From an uncultured Bacilli bacterium (GTDB lineage Bacteria; Bacillota_I; Bacilli_A; RF39; UBA660): a DNA stretch of 34,546 nucleotides. Position 1 is the stretch's first letter. Every line of letters starts with the position of its first letter. Below the pieces are notes generated by a model. It was not told the origin of the DNA and ran no database searches. It saw only the letters and a program-made list of their open reading frames with translations. The translations under genes were made by a program, and so were the position numbers. The stretch lies in contig CANRHM010000002.1 of NCBI GenBank assembly GCA_947630415.1, positions 1-34,546 on the forward strand, read 5' to 3'. Below are positions 7,765 through 17,206 of this stretch, piece by piece.

Positions 7765-9942
7765 CTCATCATCAAAAAAATCATCAAAGAAATTATCATC
7801 GTCTAAATCAACTTCTTTTGTACCCATTGGAACTTCATGAATAATTGGTTTTGTTTCTTCCTTAACTGGTTGAGCTGTAACTGCTTTCTTATCCTTCTTC
7901 TCTTGTTCTTTAGCTTTCGCTTCTGCTTCTTTTTCTTCTTGTTCAATTTGAGCAAGCTTTTCATCGATTCGTTTAACTAAGTCGTCAACATCGATACTTG
8001 GAGCAGCATTGTTATTAGGAAGTGGACTTGGTTTCGGTTCTACAAGAGGTTGTTCTCTTGGTGGAATTGGAACTCTTCCCATCGACTCAAACATAGGATT
8101 TCCAAAAGGTGATGGAGCTCTATCCATGCCTCCACTCATTGGTGAAAACATTGGAGGAACGCCTGCAAAACCACCAGGCATTCCGCTAGGCGCGGCATCT
8201 GGATTCTTATTGGCTTCTTCCATCATTTCAAATAATTTTTGTCTTTTCTTCTCTTTAACAAATTCACGAATATCAAAAGTATGAACTGGCTCTTTTTCAC
8301 GTTCAGGATACTCGGCCATTGGATACTTAGTACCAAAGTCTAATTTATAATAAGGTATAAATTTTGTTTTAAATGGTTGTTTACGTAAACGCAAAATAAT
8401 AACTTCATTCTCCTTCATACGTTGTAAATCACTTACCGTAACCAGTGGTGTAGAAGCCGTTTTATCATCTTTTTTAGATTTTACTTCTCCACACATCTTA
8501 CTAATTTCTTCCAAAGCTTTTAACTCAGTAGTAATCAAATAAATAATATTTCCACAGTTACCACGAATGGTTTCTGCATTTTCTTTTCCATAAACTTGGT
8601 CTAGCTGTGCAAAGTTCTGAATAATCATGGTAAAACGTATTCTTCTAGAACGGGCTGCCGTAATCATGGTCGTAACATCCTTTAATGGTGGCATGTTGGC
8701 AAACTCATCTAGTAAGAAGTTGGTTCTAACAGGAAGTTTTCCACCATGTTGTTGAGCCGTTGCAATTAACGTTTCATAGACTTGTTTTAATAAAATCGTA
8801 ACTAAAGAGTGATAGGTTTTCTTTTCATCTTGAATAACGATGAATAATGCCGTTGGTTTAGTTCCAATCGTCTCTAAATCAATATCGGTATGAGATAACA
8901 TCTCACTCAAGTTTTCGCGTGATGCAAACAATTTTATTTTTTGTTTAAATACGGCTAAGATACTACCTTTTGTTTCATTCGGTGCCATAATCGTACTCGA
9001 TGCATTAATAGCAGCAGCACTAGCAGGGTCTTTTCCTGCAAAATATTCCTTTACGTAAGTAGATCCACCAAATTTTTCTTCTCCAACCGTGGTCATTAAA
9101 CTGATGCTATTGATGTTTATTTCTTCTGGTTTAGCATCTTCAAAAAGTCCTAAAGCAATTCCTGAGAAGTAATCTGCAGAAGTTTTTTCCCAGAATGGAT
9201 CAGCATTTCCGTTATTTTCTTCATACAAAATATTTAAGGCTAAATCATCTAGTAATTCGATTGCTTTATCTTGATTTCCCGTACGATACATTTCATAGGG
9301 TAAAGTTAAAGGGTTCCAAGCATTACCATTTTGAGGGTCACGGAAGTTTAAAAGCAATATCTGATATCCACGATCTCTTAACAATTCAGAAGTTTTTTCG
9401 TAAATTTCACCTTTTGGGTCGGTAATAATCATCGATTCTTTTGCTTTTGCTAAACTTTGTACCGTAGGTAAAATACATGTCTGGGTTTTACCAGATCCAG
9501 TAGCACCGATTACTAAAGAATGGTACTCTCCATTATCTACCCACATTTCATTATCTTTAATAATAAGTGGAACTCCTGCAACCTTAGAATCCTTATCTTT
9601 TATACCAACACGTTCAAGTTCTGTTTTAATTTCTTTTTCTTTCGCCCAACGGCTATATCCTTTATCAGTCTTCTCCGTTGAAATCCCTATTCCTTTTTCC
9701 CGCTCAAAAAAGTAAGAACTAACACTCATGAAAAGAGCCGCTAAGGCAATGAGATAAAAGACAAGGGTTGTAAATAATAAATCACCTGAAAAAGCAGGAA
9801 GTGGATTCAATCCATAAAATCTACCTTCGTTAGCAAGCATCGGTAAGTTTAATACACCTAAAGCTACAACATAAAGTAAAAATATTGCAAACAAAACAAA
9901 GATTAAAATGTCTTGTGGTTCGGCCTTAAATTTTAATTTCAT
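7756..9942 (-). CDS. virD4: VirD4/TraG-type coupling ATPase
   Basis: The hexameric inner-membrane ATPase that recruits DNA or protein substrates to a type IV secretion channel. The 728-residue protein has two N-terminal membrane helices (about 11-32 and 53-77), Walker A GATGSGKT at 146-153, the TraG/VirD4 stretch ITDPKGEI at 173-180, and Walker B LLDEFANMP at 410-418. After about residue 570 the ATPase domain gives way to a tail unlike most relatives: Pro/Gly/Met-rich (about 585-650), then a Glu/Lys-rich coiled stretch, then a very acidic Asp/Phe end. Such tails could bind substrates; that is inference. The start overlaps the preceding gene by four bases (ATGA), giving coupling. It is the last gene of the secretion operon and is followed by a terminator. 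Confidence 0.95.
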   Translation of the reverse strand: MKLKFKAEPQDILIFVLFAIFLLYVVALGVLNLPMLANEGRFYGLNPLPAFSGDLLFTTLVFYLIALAALFMSVSSYFFEREKGIGISTEKTDKGYSRWAKEKEIKTELERVGIKDKDSKVAGVPLIIKDNEMWVDNGEYHSLVIGATGSGKTQTCILPTVQSLAKAKESMIITDPKGEIYEKTSELLRDRGYQILLLNFRDPQNGNAWNPLTLPYEMYRTGNQDKAIELLDDLALNILYEENNGNADPFWEKTSADYFSGIALGLFEDAKPEEININSISLMTTVGEEKFGGSTYVKEYFAGKDPASAAAINASSTIMAPNETKGSILAVFKQKIKLFASRENLSEMLSHTDIDLETIGTKPTALFIVIQDEKKTYHSLVTILLKQVYETLIATAQQHGGKLPVRTNFLLDEFANMPPLKDVTTMITAARSRRIRFTMIIQNFAQLDQVYGKENAETIRGNCGNIIYLITTELKALEEISKMCGEVKSKKDDKTASTPLVTVSDLQRMKENEVIILRLRKQPFKTKFIPYYKLDFGTKYPMAEYPEREKEPVHTFDIREFVKEKKRQKLFEMMEEANKNPDAAPSGMPGGFAGVPPMFSPMSGGMDRAPSPFGNPMFESMGRVPIPPREQPLVEPKPSPLPNNNAAPSIDVDDLVKRIDEKLAQIEQEEKEAEAKAKEQEKKDKKAVTAQPVKEETKPIIHEVPMGTKEVDLDDDNFFDDFFDDEDE

Positions 9943-10775
9943 GACTCCATCTCCTTACAGGTTTTAACTTGTTCATAGTGATCATTTTGATACAAATATA
10001 ATGTAGGACATATATTTAATTCGCCCATTGATTTATACTTGTTTAATACTATACCATACTTTTCTTCATTTGGTAACTTAATTATAGAAATAATTTGATG
10101 TGCCGTAATATTATCTTTTCGTTCTTCATTTTTAGGAACATAATCATTGCTTAACACTTGACTATTTTCTTCATCGTAATATAACACTATTTGAAATGAC
10201 CTTGTTTCTTCGGTTATTTCATCATAAGAATCATAAAGATTAGTAACTGCATAAAATGTTTCTTCTTTTCCATCTAAATCAAAATCAAAAGAAGTTTTTT
10301 CTACATAAGTAAAATTTGTATTTTGATCAAGCGTATATCCCTTTTCTTTAGTAAACTGATTTAAAATCTCATAATCCTTTTCTTCTAAAGTTTCAATTTT
10401 AGTATTTGCTACTTCGATGGAACCTGGACCAGTGTAGGCTACCATAGGATATTTTATAAAAGTAGCGCCCTTATTAGAAGGATACTTCCAAGTAGAATTT
10501 ATAAATTGTATTTTGGACTTAGTTACAAATTGATTTTGACTATAAATTTCAAATTCTTTTGTACGTAACAAGTCATTAATTTTATTTTGATCAATCACAT
10601 CGGTTATATTTCCGTTATCTATCTCCCAAATATTATTATCATATAGTAATAAATAAGCTTTATTTTCTTCTTGAATATGTTGATAAAGGAAAAAACCACC
10701 TAAAATAACAAGAATTAATACTGAAATGGAAACTAAAAAAACCGTAATTTTAATTTCTCTATTATATTTTTTCAT
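9939..10775 (-). CDS. Membrane-anchored extracellular protein of the T4SS operon, unknown
   Basis: A 278-residue protein with a short basic N-terminus and one strong hydrophobic segment (about residues 9-31), then a polar domain predicted outside the cell. I recognise no family. The domain contains FDLDGKEETFYAV near residue 168, a pattern like the Asp-rich loops of beta-propeller or calcium-binding repeats in exported bacterial proteins; only one copy is seen. The start ATG has TAGGTGATG just upstream, it lies 8 bases after the C39-like peptidase gene, and its stop overlaps the virD4 start. This placement in a secretion operon suggests an accessory envelope subunit, but no function can be assigned. 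Confidence 0.75.
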   Translation of the reverse strand: MKKYNREIKITVFLVSISVLILVILGGFFLYQHIQEENKAYLLLYDNNIWEIDNGNITDVIDQNKINDLLRTKEFEIYSQNQFVTKSKIQFINSTWKYPSNKGATFIKYPMVAYTGPGSIEVANTKIETLEEKDYEILNQFTKEKGYTLDQNTNFTYVEKTSFDFDLDGKEETFYAVTNLYDSYDEITEETRSFQIVLYYDEENSQVLSNDYVPKNEERKDNITAHQIISIIKLPNEEKYGIVLNKYKSMGELNICPTLYLYQNDHYEQVKTCKEMES

Positions 10776-10783
10776 TCCATCAC

Positions 10784-12676
10784 CTACATACGCAATTCAT
10801 ATACTCGTATACCATAGATTCCACTATAAGTTGTTTGTGAAAGAGGTTTAATTGTTTCCGGAACACCTTCTCGAGCAACTGTATCACTAATCATAATTTC
10901 TCCATTTTCTATTCCCGTAAATGCTACCCAGTGCTCATTCTTAATAACTTTTATTACTAATAGATACCCTTCATTGGCAAGAGATAATACTTGTGAATAG
11001 CAATCACCTGCTGGACATTCGATACGATTGATATATTGAATTCCCGGTGCAACTTTACTTGCTACATCCCAGTAAATCATTCCACCTGACGAAAAGCCAC
11101 CATTCGCTTTCATTGCGGCAGCAAAAGATCCCGGATTAAAATCTCCATTTATAAAAGTTGAAGACGCTCCCGACATAGCAATTATTTTAGAAAGTGATGT
11201 CATAGCACACCCAATCTCGTAAATGGAAGTGTCAGGCGTACTACCTAATAAGAAACTTTGCCAAGGCTCGTGCTTTTGACTCCATGTAACCCAATCTCCT
11301 GCTACAACTCCTGGGAAAGGGGGCGTATTAACGTATAATCCTATTTCCGAAAAATCAAGTGGGAGATTTCCCATAATCGTTTCATATAATTCATAAATTT
11401 TTTCTACAATACGGAGTTGGTTTTCCTCACTTATTTCTCCATCATCTGTTTTAACTAAATAATCATAATATTTAGATATAAAACTATCTTCTGTTTCCAC
11501 TGGGAAGAAAAGAATATAATTAACCATAGGAGCCATCAAGCGATAATAATATAATCCTTCCCGATTATAGTTTACTGTGTATCGTATAGTTTTATAAGGT
11601 GCTTCAGAGCAACCATTAAAAAAATACTCATTTTTCTTATATACAGGTGCACTTCGTACATATGGACAAGTAAAATTAATAGTATTACTTCCTGGTGGAT
11701 CATTTACGATTCCCTTTTCACCCCATTGCGTAAATAAAAAGTTTTTATTGTGATCATATACATCTGTTGCACGTTTACAATCGTAACTATCTGTATCATT
11801 TTTACAATAATTTTGAACGCTTGTATAACTTTTTTGCAACGTACTATACGAATGTGAATTTTGATATTTCTTTATATATTTTGCACCATCATCTTCATAA
11901 GGACAACTTCCCGGTTCATCTTTATCACCATTGTAAGGAGTGACATAAGTGGCCTTTTGAACGGCTGCACCCGACATCGAATTATATTCTGATTTAGCTA
12001 ATTCAGGATAAGAGGTTGGGGTAATGCTACTACTAGCCGTATCTCCGCAACTGTAAGTACTTTCTGTTCTAAGAAGCATAAATCCAGCTAATGTCTTAAT
12101 ATATTTTTTTGCTTTTTTATTATATTCAGGATCATTAAACCAAGATGAAAAATTTTCAGCTGTAAGTGTATTGGTAGCAGTCTCACATTTTTCTCCATTT
12201 CCTTCAGCGTCACAAGCTTCACCAGTGTATCCTTCGTTCGTATAATCAGCATAAGTTCTACCATAGAAAAGCGTTGCTGTAATAAGCATAGGATTAATAG
12301 TTACTCCATAATCTTCCTTGTACTCCATAGTTACTTTATACAATTCTTCACAATATTCAATAGTTGTTTTACCTTCTTCTGAGTTTTCATCCTGAATATT
12401 GAAATCAATTAGACATTTTTCTTTTCTACCTTCTTTAGTAGTCATATCTGGTTCAGTATCTTCTTCATCAGGAGTAAAAAAATCTGTTACTTTATCCCAA
12501 GTAGATGCAAAAAAATTAGAAACTGCGACCGTTGGATAGGTTACAGTAATAAATGTAACTAAAATAATGGCAAAAATGGAAATAATGCCTGTACCAATTA
12601 AAAGAGCAACTATTGGATTTTTTTTGGCAAAATCTATTATCTTTCCCATTAAATTAAAGTCATTATTTTCATTCAT
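10784..12676 (-). CDS. Membrane-anchored C39-like cysteine peptidase / putative wall hydrolase
   Basis: A 630-residue protein with one N-terminal membrane helix (about 22-46) and a large extracellular part. The C-terminal about 170 residues look like a peptidase C39-like (papain-fold) domain: catalytic C490 in IGCAMTSLSKI, H582 in EHWVAFTGI, and D598 in MISDTV. In Gram-positive conjugation systems this operon position is usually held by a bifunctional peptidoglycan hydrolase (VirB1/CwlT type). A local wall-opening or processing role is therefore likely but inferred. The stretch INPMLITATLFYG near residue 122 faintly recalls a lysozyme-type helix. The middle region is rich in cysteine and suggests disulphides. 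AAGGTGGTG precedes the ATG. The gene lies 38 bases after virB4. Confidence 0.75.
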   Translation of the reverse strand: MNENNDFNLMGKIIDFAKKNPIVALLIGTGIISIFAIILVTFITVTYPTVAVSNFFASTWDKVTDFFTPDEEDTEPDMTTKEGRKEKCLIDFNIQDENSEEGKTTIEYCEELYKVTMEYKEDYGVTINPMLITATLFYGRTYADYTNEGYTGEACDAEGNGEKCETATNTLTAENFSSWFNDPEYNKKAKKYIKTLAGFMLLRTESTYSCGDTASSSITPTSYPELAKSEYNSMSGAAVQKATYVTPYNGDKDEPGSCPYEDDGAKYIKKYQNSHSYSTLQKSYTSVQNYCKNDTDSYDCKRATDVYDHNKNFLFTQWGEKGIVNDPPGSNTINFTCPYVRSAPVYKKNEYFFNGCSEAPYKTIRYTVNYNREGLYYYRLMAPMVNYILFFPVETEDSFISKYYDYLVKTDDGEISEENQLRIVEKIYELYETIMGNLPLDFSEIGLYVNTPPFPGVVAGDWVTWSQKHEPWQSFLLGSTPDTSIYEIGCAMTSLSKIIAMSGASSTFINGDFNPGSFAAAMKANGGFSSGGMIYWDVASKVAPGIQYINRIECPAGDCYSQVLSLANEGYLLVIKVIKNEHWVAFTGIENGEIMISDTVAREGVPETIKPLSQTTYSGIYGIRVYELRM

Positions 12677-12714
12677 TTTTCACACCACCTTCATACGAAC
12701 AAAGAAGGAGGATT

Positions 12715-14502
12715 TTAGAATCCTCCACCAGAACCAAATGATTCTAATTCTTCTTTAGTAACAATTATATTAATGCGCATACGCCTATTTCCACAAACGA
12801 ATAAGGCTTCTCCTTGAGCATAACGTTTAATACTTTCTTTTTCATTTTCATTTAAATCAATTAACTTAGCTAAATCTTCTGTCGCTTGTTTACGAAGTCC
12901 CATAACGATATAGTAAGATGCATTATCGAAAATAGCTTTACCTTGTGTAATAACACTTGGATCTGCAAAGTCACTTGGTTGTTGTGTAATAATAATGGAT
13001 CCAGTGTTATATTTACGAGCACGTCTTTGTACTTGAGCTAAGAAATCTGCTCCAATGGCATTACTTCCGCTTAATAATACATGGGCTTCATCTACCATTA
13101 AAACCGTATTAACGTCTTTATTTAAACAAAGACCCCAAGCATACTTCAAAACGTTAAAGAATAAAGCATTTCGGATATTTTCATCAGCATTCATCAATTC
13201 CTTAATGTTAAATACCATGAAATCACTTTGTTGTGTAATCGTCGTATGTCCATCGAAATAATATTTTAATTCTTTTGTTAATGGACGAATTTTTAACTCT
13301 AATCGTTCCATGATATCGCGTTCATGCGTATGATCGGTCATAGACATGATTCTACCTTTAATTGTGGCATATACATCTGAGAATGTTGGATAATCATTAG
13401 GCCCATAACTTGAAAAGTCCGTATTGAAATCAATTCCAAAACGTTTATAGGTATCTTGTGCTACTTCACTAAACATTGTAAGTACATCTTCTTCAATAGA
13501 TGGATCGTAGTATTTCAAGAAGGCTTTTAAAAATTGTAAAGTTCTAGTTAATACCGTATAGCCTAATCCTTGTTTAACCTCATCTTCGTCGGCATCAAGT
13601 ACCACTTGAAGAGGGTTAATCATACCGAATTCTCCACCCTTACCTAAGTCAATGGTATCTCCACCAAAAGTTTTGGTCATTTCTTCTAGTTCGTTTTCAG
13701 GGTCGATAGCAACAATTTGACAACCATTACGAATATGGCCACGAAGCACTAGTTTAGCAGCAGTTGATTTACCACTTCCGGAAGTACCTAAGATAATGAG
13801 GTTGGCATTGTTTCGGTTATTTTCTTTTTTAATTTGATATAAGAATTGATTAAATAAAATAACTCCTCCTGAGAAATCAACGCCTAGTAAAGTTGATAAT
13901 CCAGGATCTTTAATTGTATCAAAAATGAAGGGATACATGGCTGCAATGGTAACCGACGGAATCGGTGTTCCAATACGATCTTCAATATCCTGTTTAGGGA
14001 ATATTGGTAAAATTGATTTTAATACTTTTTCTTGTTCAAAACGAAGCGATACTGCCTTTAATTCCATGGCATCCAAGTAGTTTTTAACATTGACTTTTTT
14101 CATTTCCAAATCTTCTTTGGTATCCGCTGTAATCATAATGTGCATTTGGAAATCAAAAATTCTAGCTTGGCTTCCTGCTAACATGGAAATAAAATATTCT
14201 AGTGATTCCGCATCTTGTCTTACCCGTTCACGAACAGTATTATCCTTTTCCTCTTGATAACGAACACGTAAATCGGCAATTTGTTTATTTAACATTTTAG
14301 ACATGGTTTGAAAAGGTACTGGAATATGTTTGATAACGATTTTTATTCCAGACATACTAGTTAACTGTGATAGATATCCAGGCGTAATATATTTTGGGTA
14401 AGACACAACACTTAAAATCGTTGCATATTTATCACTAATAAAGAAATCACTTGGATTAAATTGTAATCCTTTAGGAGCCAATTGCGATTTTAAATCGATC
14501 AT
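12715..14502 (-). CDS. virB4: VirB4-type ATPase, main fragment
   Basis: The energising ATPase of type IV secretion. Walker A GTSGSGKS lies at residues 239-246 and Walker B VLMVDEAH at 467-474. The first about 200 residues correspond to the middle of the VirB4/TraE N-terminal region, with KHIPVPFQTMSKMLNKQI near 58-75. At 595 residues the protein lacks the usual first about 180 residues; these appear to be encoded by the gene immediately upstream. The start overlaps that gene's stop by four bases (ATGA) and has its own GGTGA 7 bases upstream, so this is a genuine two-gene arrangement and not an obvious sequencing frameshift. Neighbours are PrgI upstream and the wall peptidase downstream, the normal T4SS order. 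Confidence 0.94.
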   Translation of the reverse strand: MIDLKSQLAPKGLQFNPSDFFISDKYATILSVVSYPKYITPGYLSQLTSMSGIKIVIKHIPVPFQTMSKMLNKQIADLRVRYQEEKDNTVRERVRQDAESLEYFISMLAGSQARIFDFQMHIMITADTKEDLEMKKVNVKNYLDAMELKAVSLRFEQEKVLKSILPIFPKQDIEDRIGTPIPSVTIAAMYPFIFDTIKDPGLSTLLGVDFSGGVILFNQFLYQIKKENNRNNANLIILGTSGSGKSTAAKLVLRGHIRNGCQIVAIDPENELEEMTKTFGGDTIDLGKGGEFGMINPLQVVLDADEDEVKQGLGYTVLTRTLQFLKAFLKYYDPSIEEDVLTMFSEVAQDTYKRFGIDFNTDFSSYGPNDYPTFSDVYATIKGRIMSMTDHTHERDIMERLELKIRPLTKELKYYFDGHTTITQQSDFMVFNIKELMNADENIRNALFFNVLKYAWGLCLNKDVNTVLMVDEAHVLLSGSNAIGADFLAQVQRRARKYNTGSIIITQQPSDFADPSVITQGKAIFDNASYYIVMGLRKQATEDLAKLIDLNENEKESIKRYAQGEALFVCGNRRMRINIIVTKEELESFGSGGGF

Positions 14503-15047
14503 GAAGACATCACCGTCCCAAATTCAGTGGTACTTCCACCATTTAAGAAATTATCTAGAATAATACGCATATCTTCATTACTTGTTTGTGAAGAAGATAA
14601 TCCACAAGAAGCAAGTCCATTAATCATTAAGCGTACTTTTTTCTGAAGTATTTCTAAATTTTTCTCTTTAAATAATAGGAAGTATTCCGTATCTACCACA
14701 TTATTACTTGTAAACGTATTCCCTTTTTGGATATCTTCATTAATTAATTTTCTAATCGCAGGATTCTGCGTATTGTTATAAAGAAGTTGCAATTGAGACA
14801 TATAAATTGAAATATCTACCGGTCTATCAGCAACTACTAACCAGAACTCAAAATCCAATTGGTTATAAAAGTTCTTTAAGGCAATCAAAATATTTTGTTG
14901 TGAATCTTCATCTAAGATAAAAATATTACGAGGAGTAATTTTTACTCCGCAAACTTTCATCTGTCCAGGAAGTAAAATCATTCCATTGTTAATTCCTTGT
15001 ACTGGGAGCCAATCTTCTGTGTATTTGCTTCTATTTGTCCTTGCCAT
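14499..15047 (-). CDS. VirB4 N-terminal domain encoded separately
   Basis: A 182-residue soluble protein. DWLPVQGINNGMILLPGQ near the start, then VKITPRNIFILDEDSQQNIL and a hydrophobic FWLVVADRP stretch, resemble the beginning of Gram-positive VirB4/TraE proteins. In those proteins a WLPI..I..GMI... motif precedes the part found in the next gene. Together the two products total 777 residues, close to a whole VirB4. The start overlaps the PrgI gene by 17 bases and the stop overlaps virB4 by four, so the three are translationally linked. It contains no nucleotide-binding motif. The alternative is an unrelated adaptor protein; the VirB4 reading rests on similarity I can see by eye and on position. 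Confidence 0.7.
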   Translation of the reverse strand: MARTNRSKYTEDWLPVQGINNGMILLPGQMKVCGVKITPRNIFILDEDSQQNILIALKNFYNQLDFEFWLVVADRPVDISIYMSQLQLLYNNTQNPAIRKLINEDIQKGNTFTSNNVVDTEYFLLFKEKNLEILQKKVRLMINGLASCGLSSSQTSNEDMRIILDNFLNGGSTTEFGTVMSS

Positions 15048-15351
15048 CTAAATAACACCAACCTTTCCAATATAAACGTTGTCTTGTTGTTATAAACTCA
15101 TAGGTTTCCACTAATACATTCAAGACATTGTGATAGTATGGTACCGGCGCCACTAGCAAGCCACAGACAAGTGCTGGGGCAAGACAAGCAACGGCAACCA
15201 TGGTATTGGATAATAAATTTTGAAAAATCAAAATAGCAAAGAAGGTAATTCCAACACCGGTTCCAAAGATTCCTAAATCAATAGGACGGAACAATCCAAA
15301 TATCAGTGTACCCCTTTTCGTATTAGCAGGAATTAAGTAAGTACCATTCAT
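15031..15351 (-). CDS. PrgI/VirB3-like inner-membrane T4SS protein
   Basis: A 106-residue protein with two adjacent hydrophobic segments (about residues 24-47 and 50-71), preceded by PANTKRGTLIFGLFRPID and followed by an amphipathic tail with ITTRQRLYWKGWCYL. The short two-helix layout and the RRxYxWKGW-like end are typical of PrgI-family proteins, the Gram-positive counterpart of VirB3, which binds VirB4 at the membrane. AAGGAG stands before the ATG. It overlaps the following VirB4 N-terminal gene by 17 bases, matching the usual virB6-prgI-virB4 order. Confidence 0.88.
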   Translation of the reverse strand: MNGTYLIPANTKRGTLIFGLFRPIDLGIFGTGVGITFFAILIFQNLLSNTMVAVACLAPALVCGLLVAPVPYYHNVLNVLVETYEFITTRQRLYWKGWCYLDGKDK

Positions 15352-15383
15352 CTAGTATCACGCTCCTTTTTATTCTTTTAATT

Positions 15384-17177
15384 TTAACTTTTTTTGTTTG
15401 GATCAAATTTTTGTTTAGGCGTAAAGTCTGGTTTTGGTAAAGTTCTTGCTTCGTAATTCTTTTTACCTTTTTCGAAGTTACGCTGTGCTGCTGCAGCAAT
15501 TTGCTCTTGTTGAGCATAAGCAACTTGTGCATCCATATATTTTTTTCTTGCAGCGTATTCTTCTGTTCCTGCGTATGCTTGGAAAGCAATACGCTGAGTC
15601 TCCCAATCTCTATATTTTGTTCCATAATCTTTATTAAAGGAAGCTCGGGCTTTACTATATTCGTCATAAGAACTATAGTCAGATTGTTTAGGAACAGCAG
15701 GGCCAGACCATGTACCAGGATCTTCTGCATAAGGTACAGAAGCTTTTGGTGTACGCATGAAATCGGCTTGAGCCATATCCATAGCAGCTTTTAATTCATT
15801 AGCCTTTTGTTGTTCTGCTAACATATTACTTTTAGCCGCATTAACATTAGCTTCAGTAAGATTAGATCTTGCTGCTGTCCTCTTCATAGCTTGTCCTTGT
15901 GCAGCAGTCGTTAATCTACCCATCAATCCACCTTTAGCGTTTTTATCACCTGTTCTAATTTGAGCAGCAATATCACTACCTCTACCCCAAGCACCTGGTG
16001 CTTGTTTGCCTTGTGCATTTGCTTCTGAAGCTTCGTGCATGGAACTAAGTGAAGCAGTACCTGCAGCTGCAAGGCTTCCAACAAAACCCATACCACCCAT
16101 TAAACCACCAGCAAATGCTGCTGTACCTCCAAGAAGGCCTGCCAAACCAACGGAATTATTAACGTTTTTAATACCCAATATTTCTCTAATAAATTTAGGA
16201 GCCTGTGTTAAGAAGAATAATAGACCAAGTATTAAAAAGACTGTAACCATTGATTTCATAGGTCCATCCTCTAATCCTTCAATTCCAAAGCTAATCATAG
16301 ACCCACCGTTAAATATTTCTTTTATAAAGAATAGCACAAAGTAAACAAGTGCAATTTTAATAAATAAATCAATATAAGTTGAAATAGCATTCCTTAGCCA
16401 GCCATTAAATGCACCATCTTTTTCCGATTTTGGATTTATATAACTTATAATTGGAATAGGTGCTACGACTTGTAATATGCATAATTTGATAGAACGAATT
16501 GCAATGTCTAGAGCATAGGATAGCATTATAACTAACATGATAACACCAACAACGCTACTTAATCCATATTTATATTCATAAGCATAAAAATGTTTCTCAT
16601 TTGCGCATTTGGCATCAATAATTTCCTCGTCTAATATTGTTAAATTATTAGGTGGTGTTTCAACAGGTGCTCCAGTAGCCTCACAACTAGGCGAAAAATA
16701 AACAAACGCTTGTAATGAAGTACCTGCGATTTCTTCTCCAATAGATCCGCTACTATTTAATGAATAATTGATATTAGTTGTTCTTCCTAAAACTATTTTT
16801 GGAATAACTCTAGCAATGGGATCCTGCCATTCCATTAAAGCAGGAAAAATCGCAGTAGGAACTAAGATGAGTAAAGTAAGCGAAATTAAAATTCGAGGAA
16901 TGATTTTCTGCATACCTGTTTGCTTATCCGTTAAACTATCCGGATTTACGATGCCATTGAGAAGCGAAAAAGCTAGTCTAAATAACATATAGATAGATAT
17001 GATTACATAGAATCGACTAATAAACTCTTGAACAAATTCCGAAGAAATTGTAAACTTTGTAATCTGAAAAATCAAATTGGTAACCATAGATAAAGCATTA
17101 TATATGACTCCATCCAATCTAGAAAGGAATCCTCTTATAAGGCCTGTTCCGGTGTCTACCATTTCTAGTATCTGCAT
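15384..17177 (-). CDS. VirB6/TrbL-type polytopic channel protein
   Basis: A 597-residue protein forming the membrane channel core of the type IV secretion system. Hydrophobic segments lie near residues 54-76, 93-114, 206-226, 230-246, 268-287, 308-324 and in a Gly/Ala-rich stretch at 343-376. The IAIRSIKLCILQVVAPIPI block (226-244) is typical of Gram-positive VirB6/TrbL-like proteins. An exported loop of about 90 residues with cysteines (C165, C191) separates helices two and three. The C-terminal about 200 residues are hydrophilic, Ala/Gln/Lys-rich and predicted helical, probably cytoplasmic, ending in PKPDFTPKQKFDP. The ribosome site AGGAGG precedes the ATG. It lies between the VirB2-fusion gene and prgI. 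Confidence 0.9.
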   Translation of the reverse strand: MQILEMVDTGTGLIRGFLSRLDGVIYNALSMVTNLIFQITKFTISSEFVQEFISRFYVIISIYMLFRLAFSLLNGIVNPDSLTDKQTGMQKIIPRILISLTLLILVPTAIFPALMEWQDPIARVIPKIVLGRTTNINYSLNSSGSIGEEIAGTSLQAFVYFSPSCEATGAPVETPPNNLTILDEEIIDAKCANEKHFYAYEYKYGLSSVVGVIMLVIMLSYALDIAIRSIKLCILQVVAPIPIISYINPKSEKDGAFNGWLRNAISTYIDLFIKIALVYFVLFFIKEIFNGGSMISFGIEGLEDGPMKSMVTVFLILGLLFFLTQAPKFIREILGIKNVNNSVGLAGLLGGTAAFAGGLMGGMGFVGSLAAAGTASLSSMHEASEANAQGKQAPGAWGRGSDIAAQIRTGDKNAKGGLMGRLTTAAQGQAMKRTAARSNLTEANVNAAKSNMLAEQQKANELKAAMDMAQADFMRTPKASVPYAEDPGTWSGPAVPKQSDYSSYDEYSKARASFNKDYGTKYRDWETQRIAFQAYAGTEEYAARKKYMDAQVAYAQQEQIAAAAQRNFEKGKKNYEARTLPKPDFTPKQKFDPNKKS

Positions 17178-17206
17178 AATGTTCCTCCTCTCATTTCTAT
17201 TATCTA

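Noticed and set aside
8009..8284. Plus-strand open frame opposite the virD4 tail
   Set aside because: Shadow of the low-complexity Pro/Gly region of virD4, with no ribosome site.
15323..15730. 135-residue minus-strand frame inside the VirB6 gene
   Set aside because: Overlaps the hydrophilic VirB6 tail in another frame, and its composition is like an artefact of the Gln/Ala codons.
16006..16344. Plus-strand open frame opposite VirB6
   Set aside because: Shadow of the Gly/Ala-rich VirB6 segment; no start signals or recognisable protein features.
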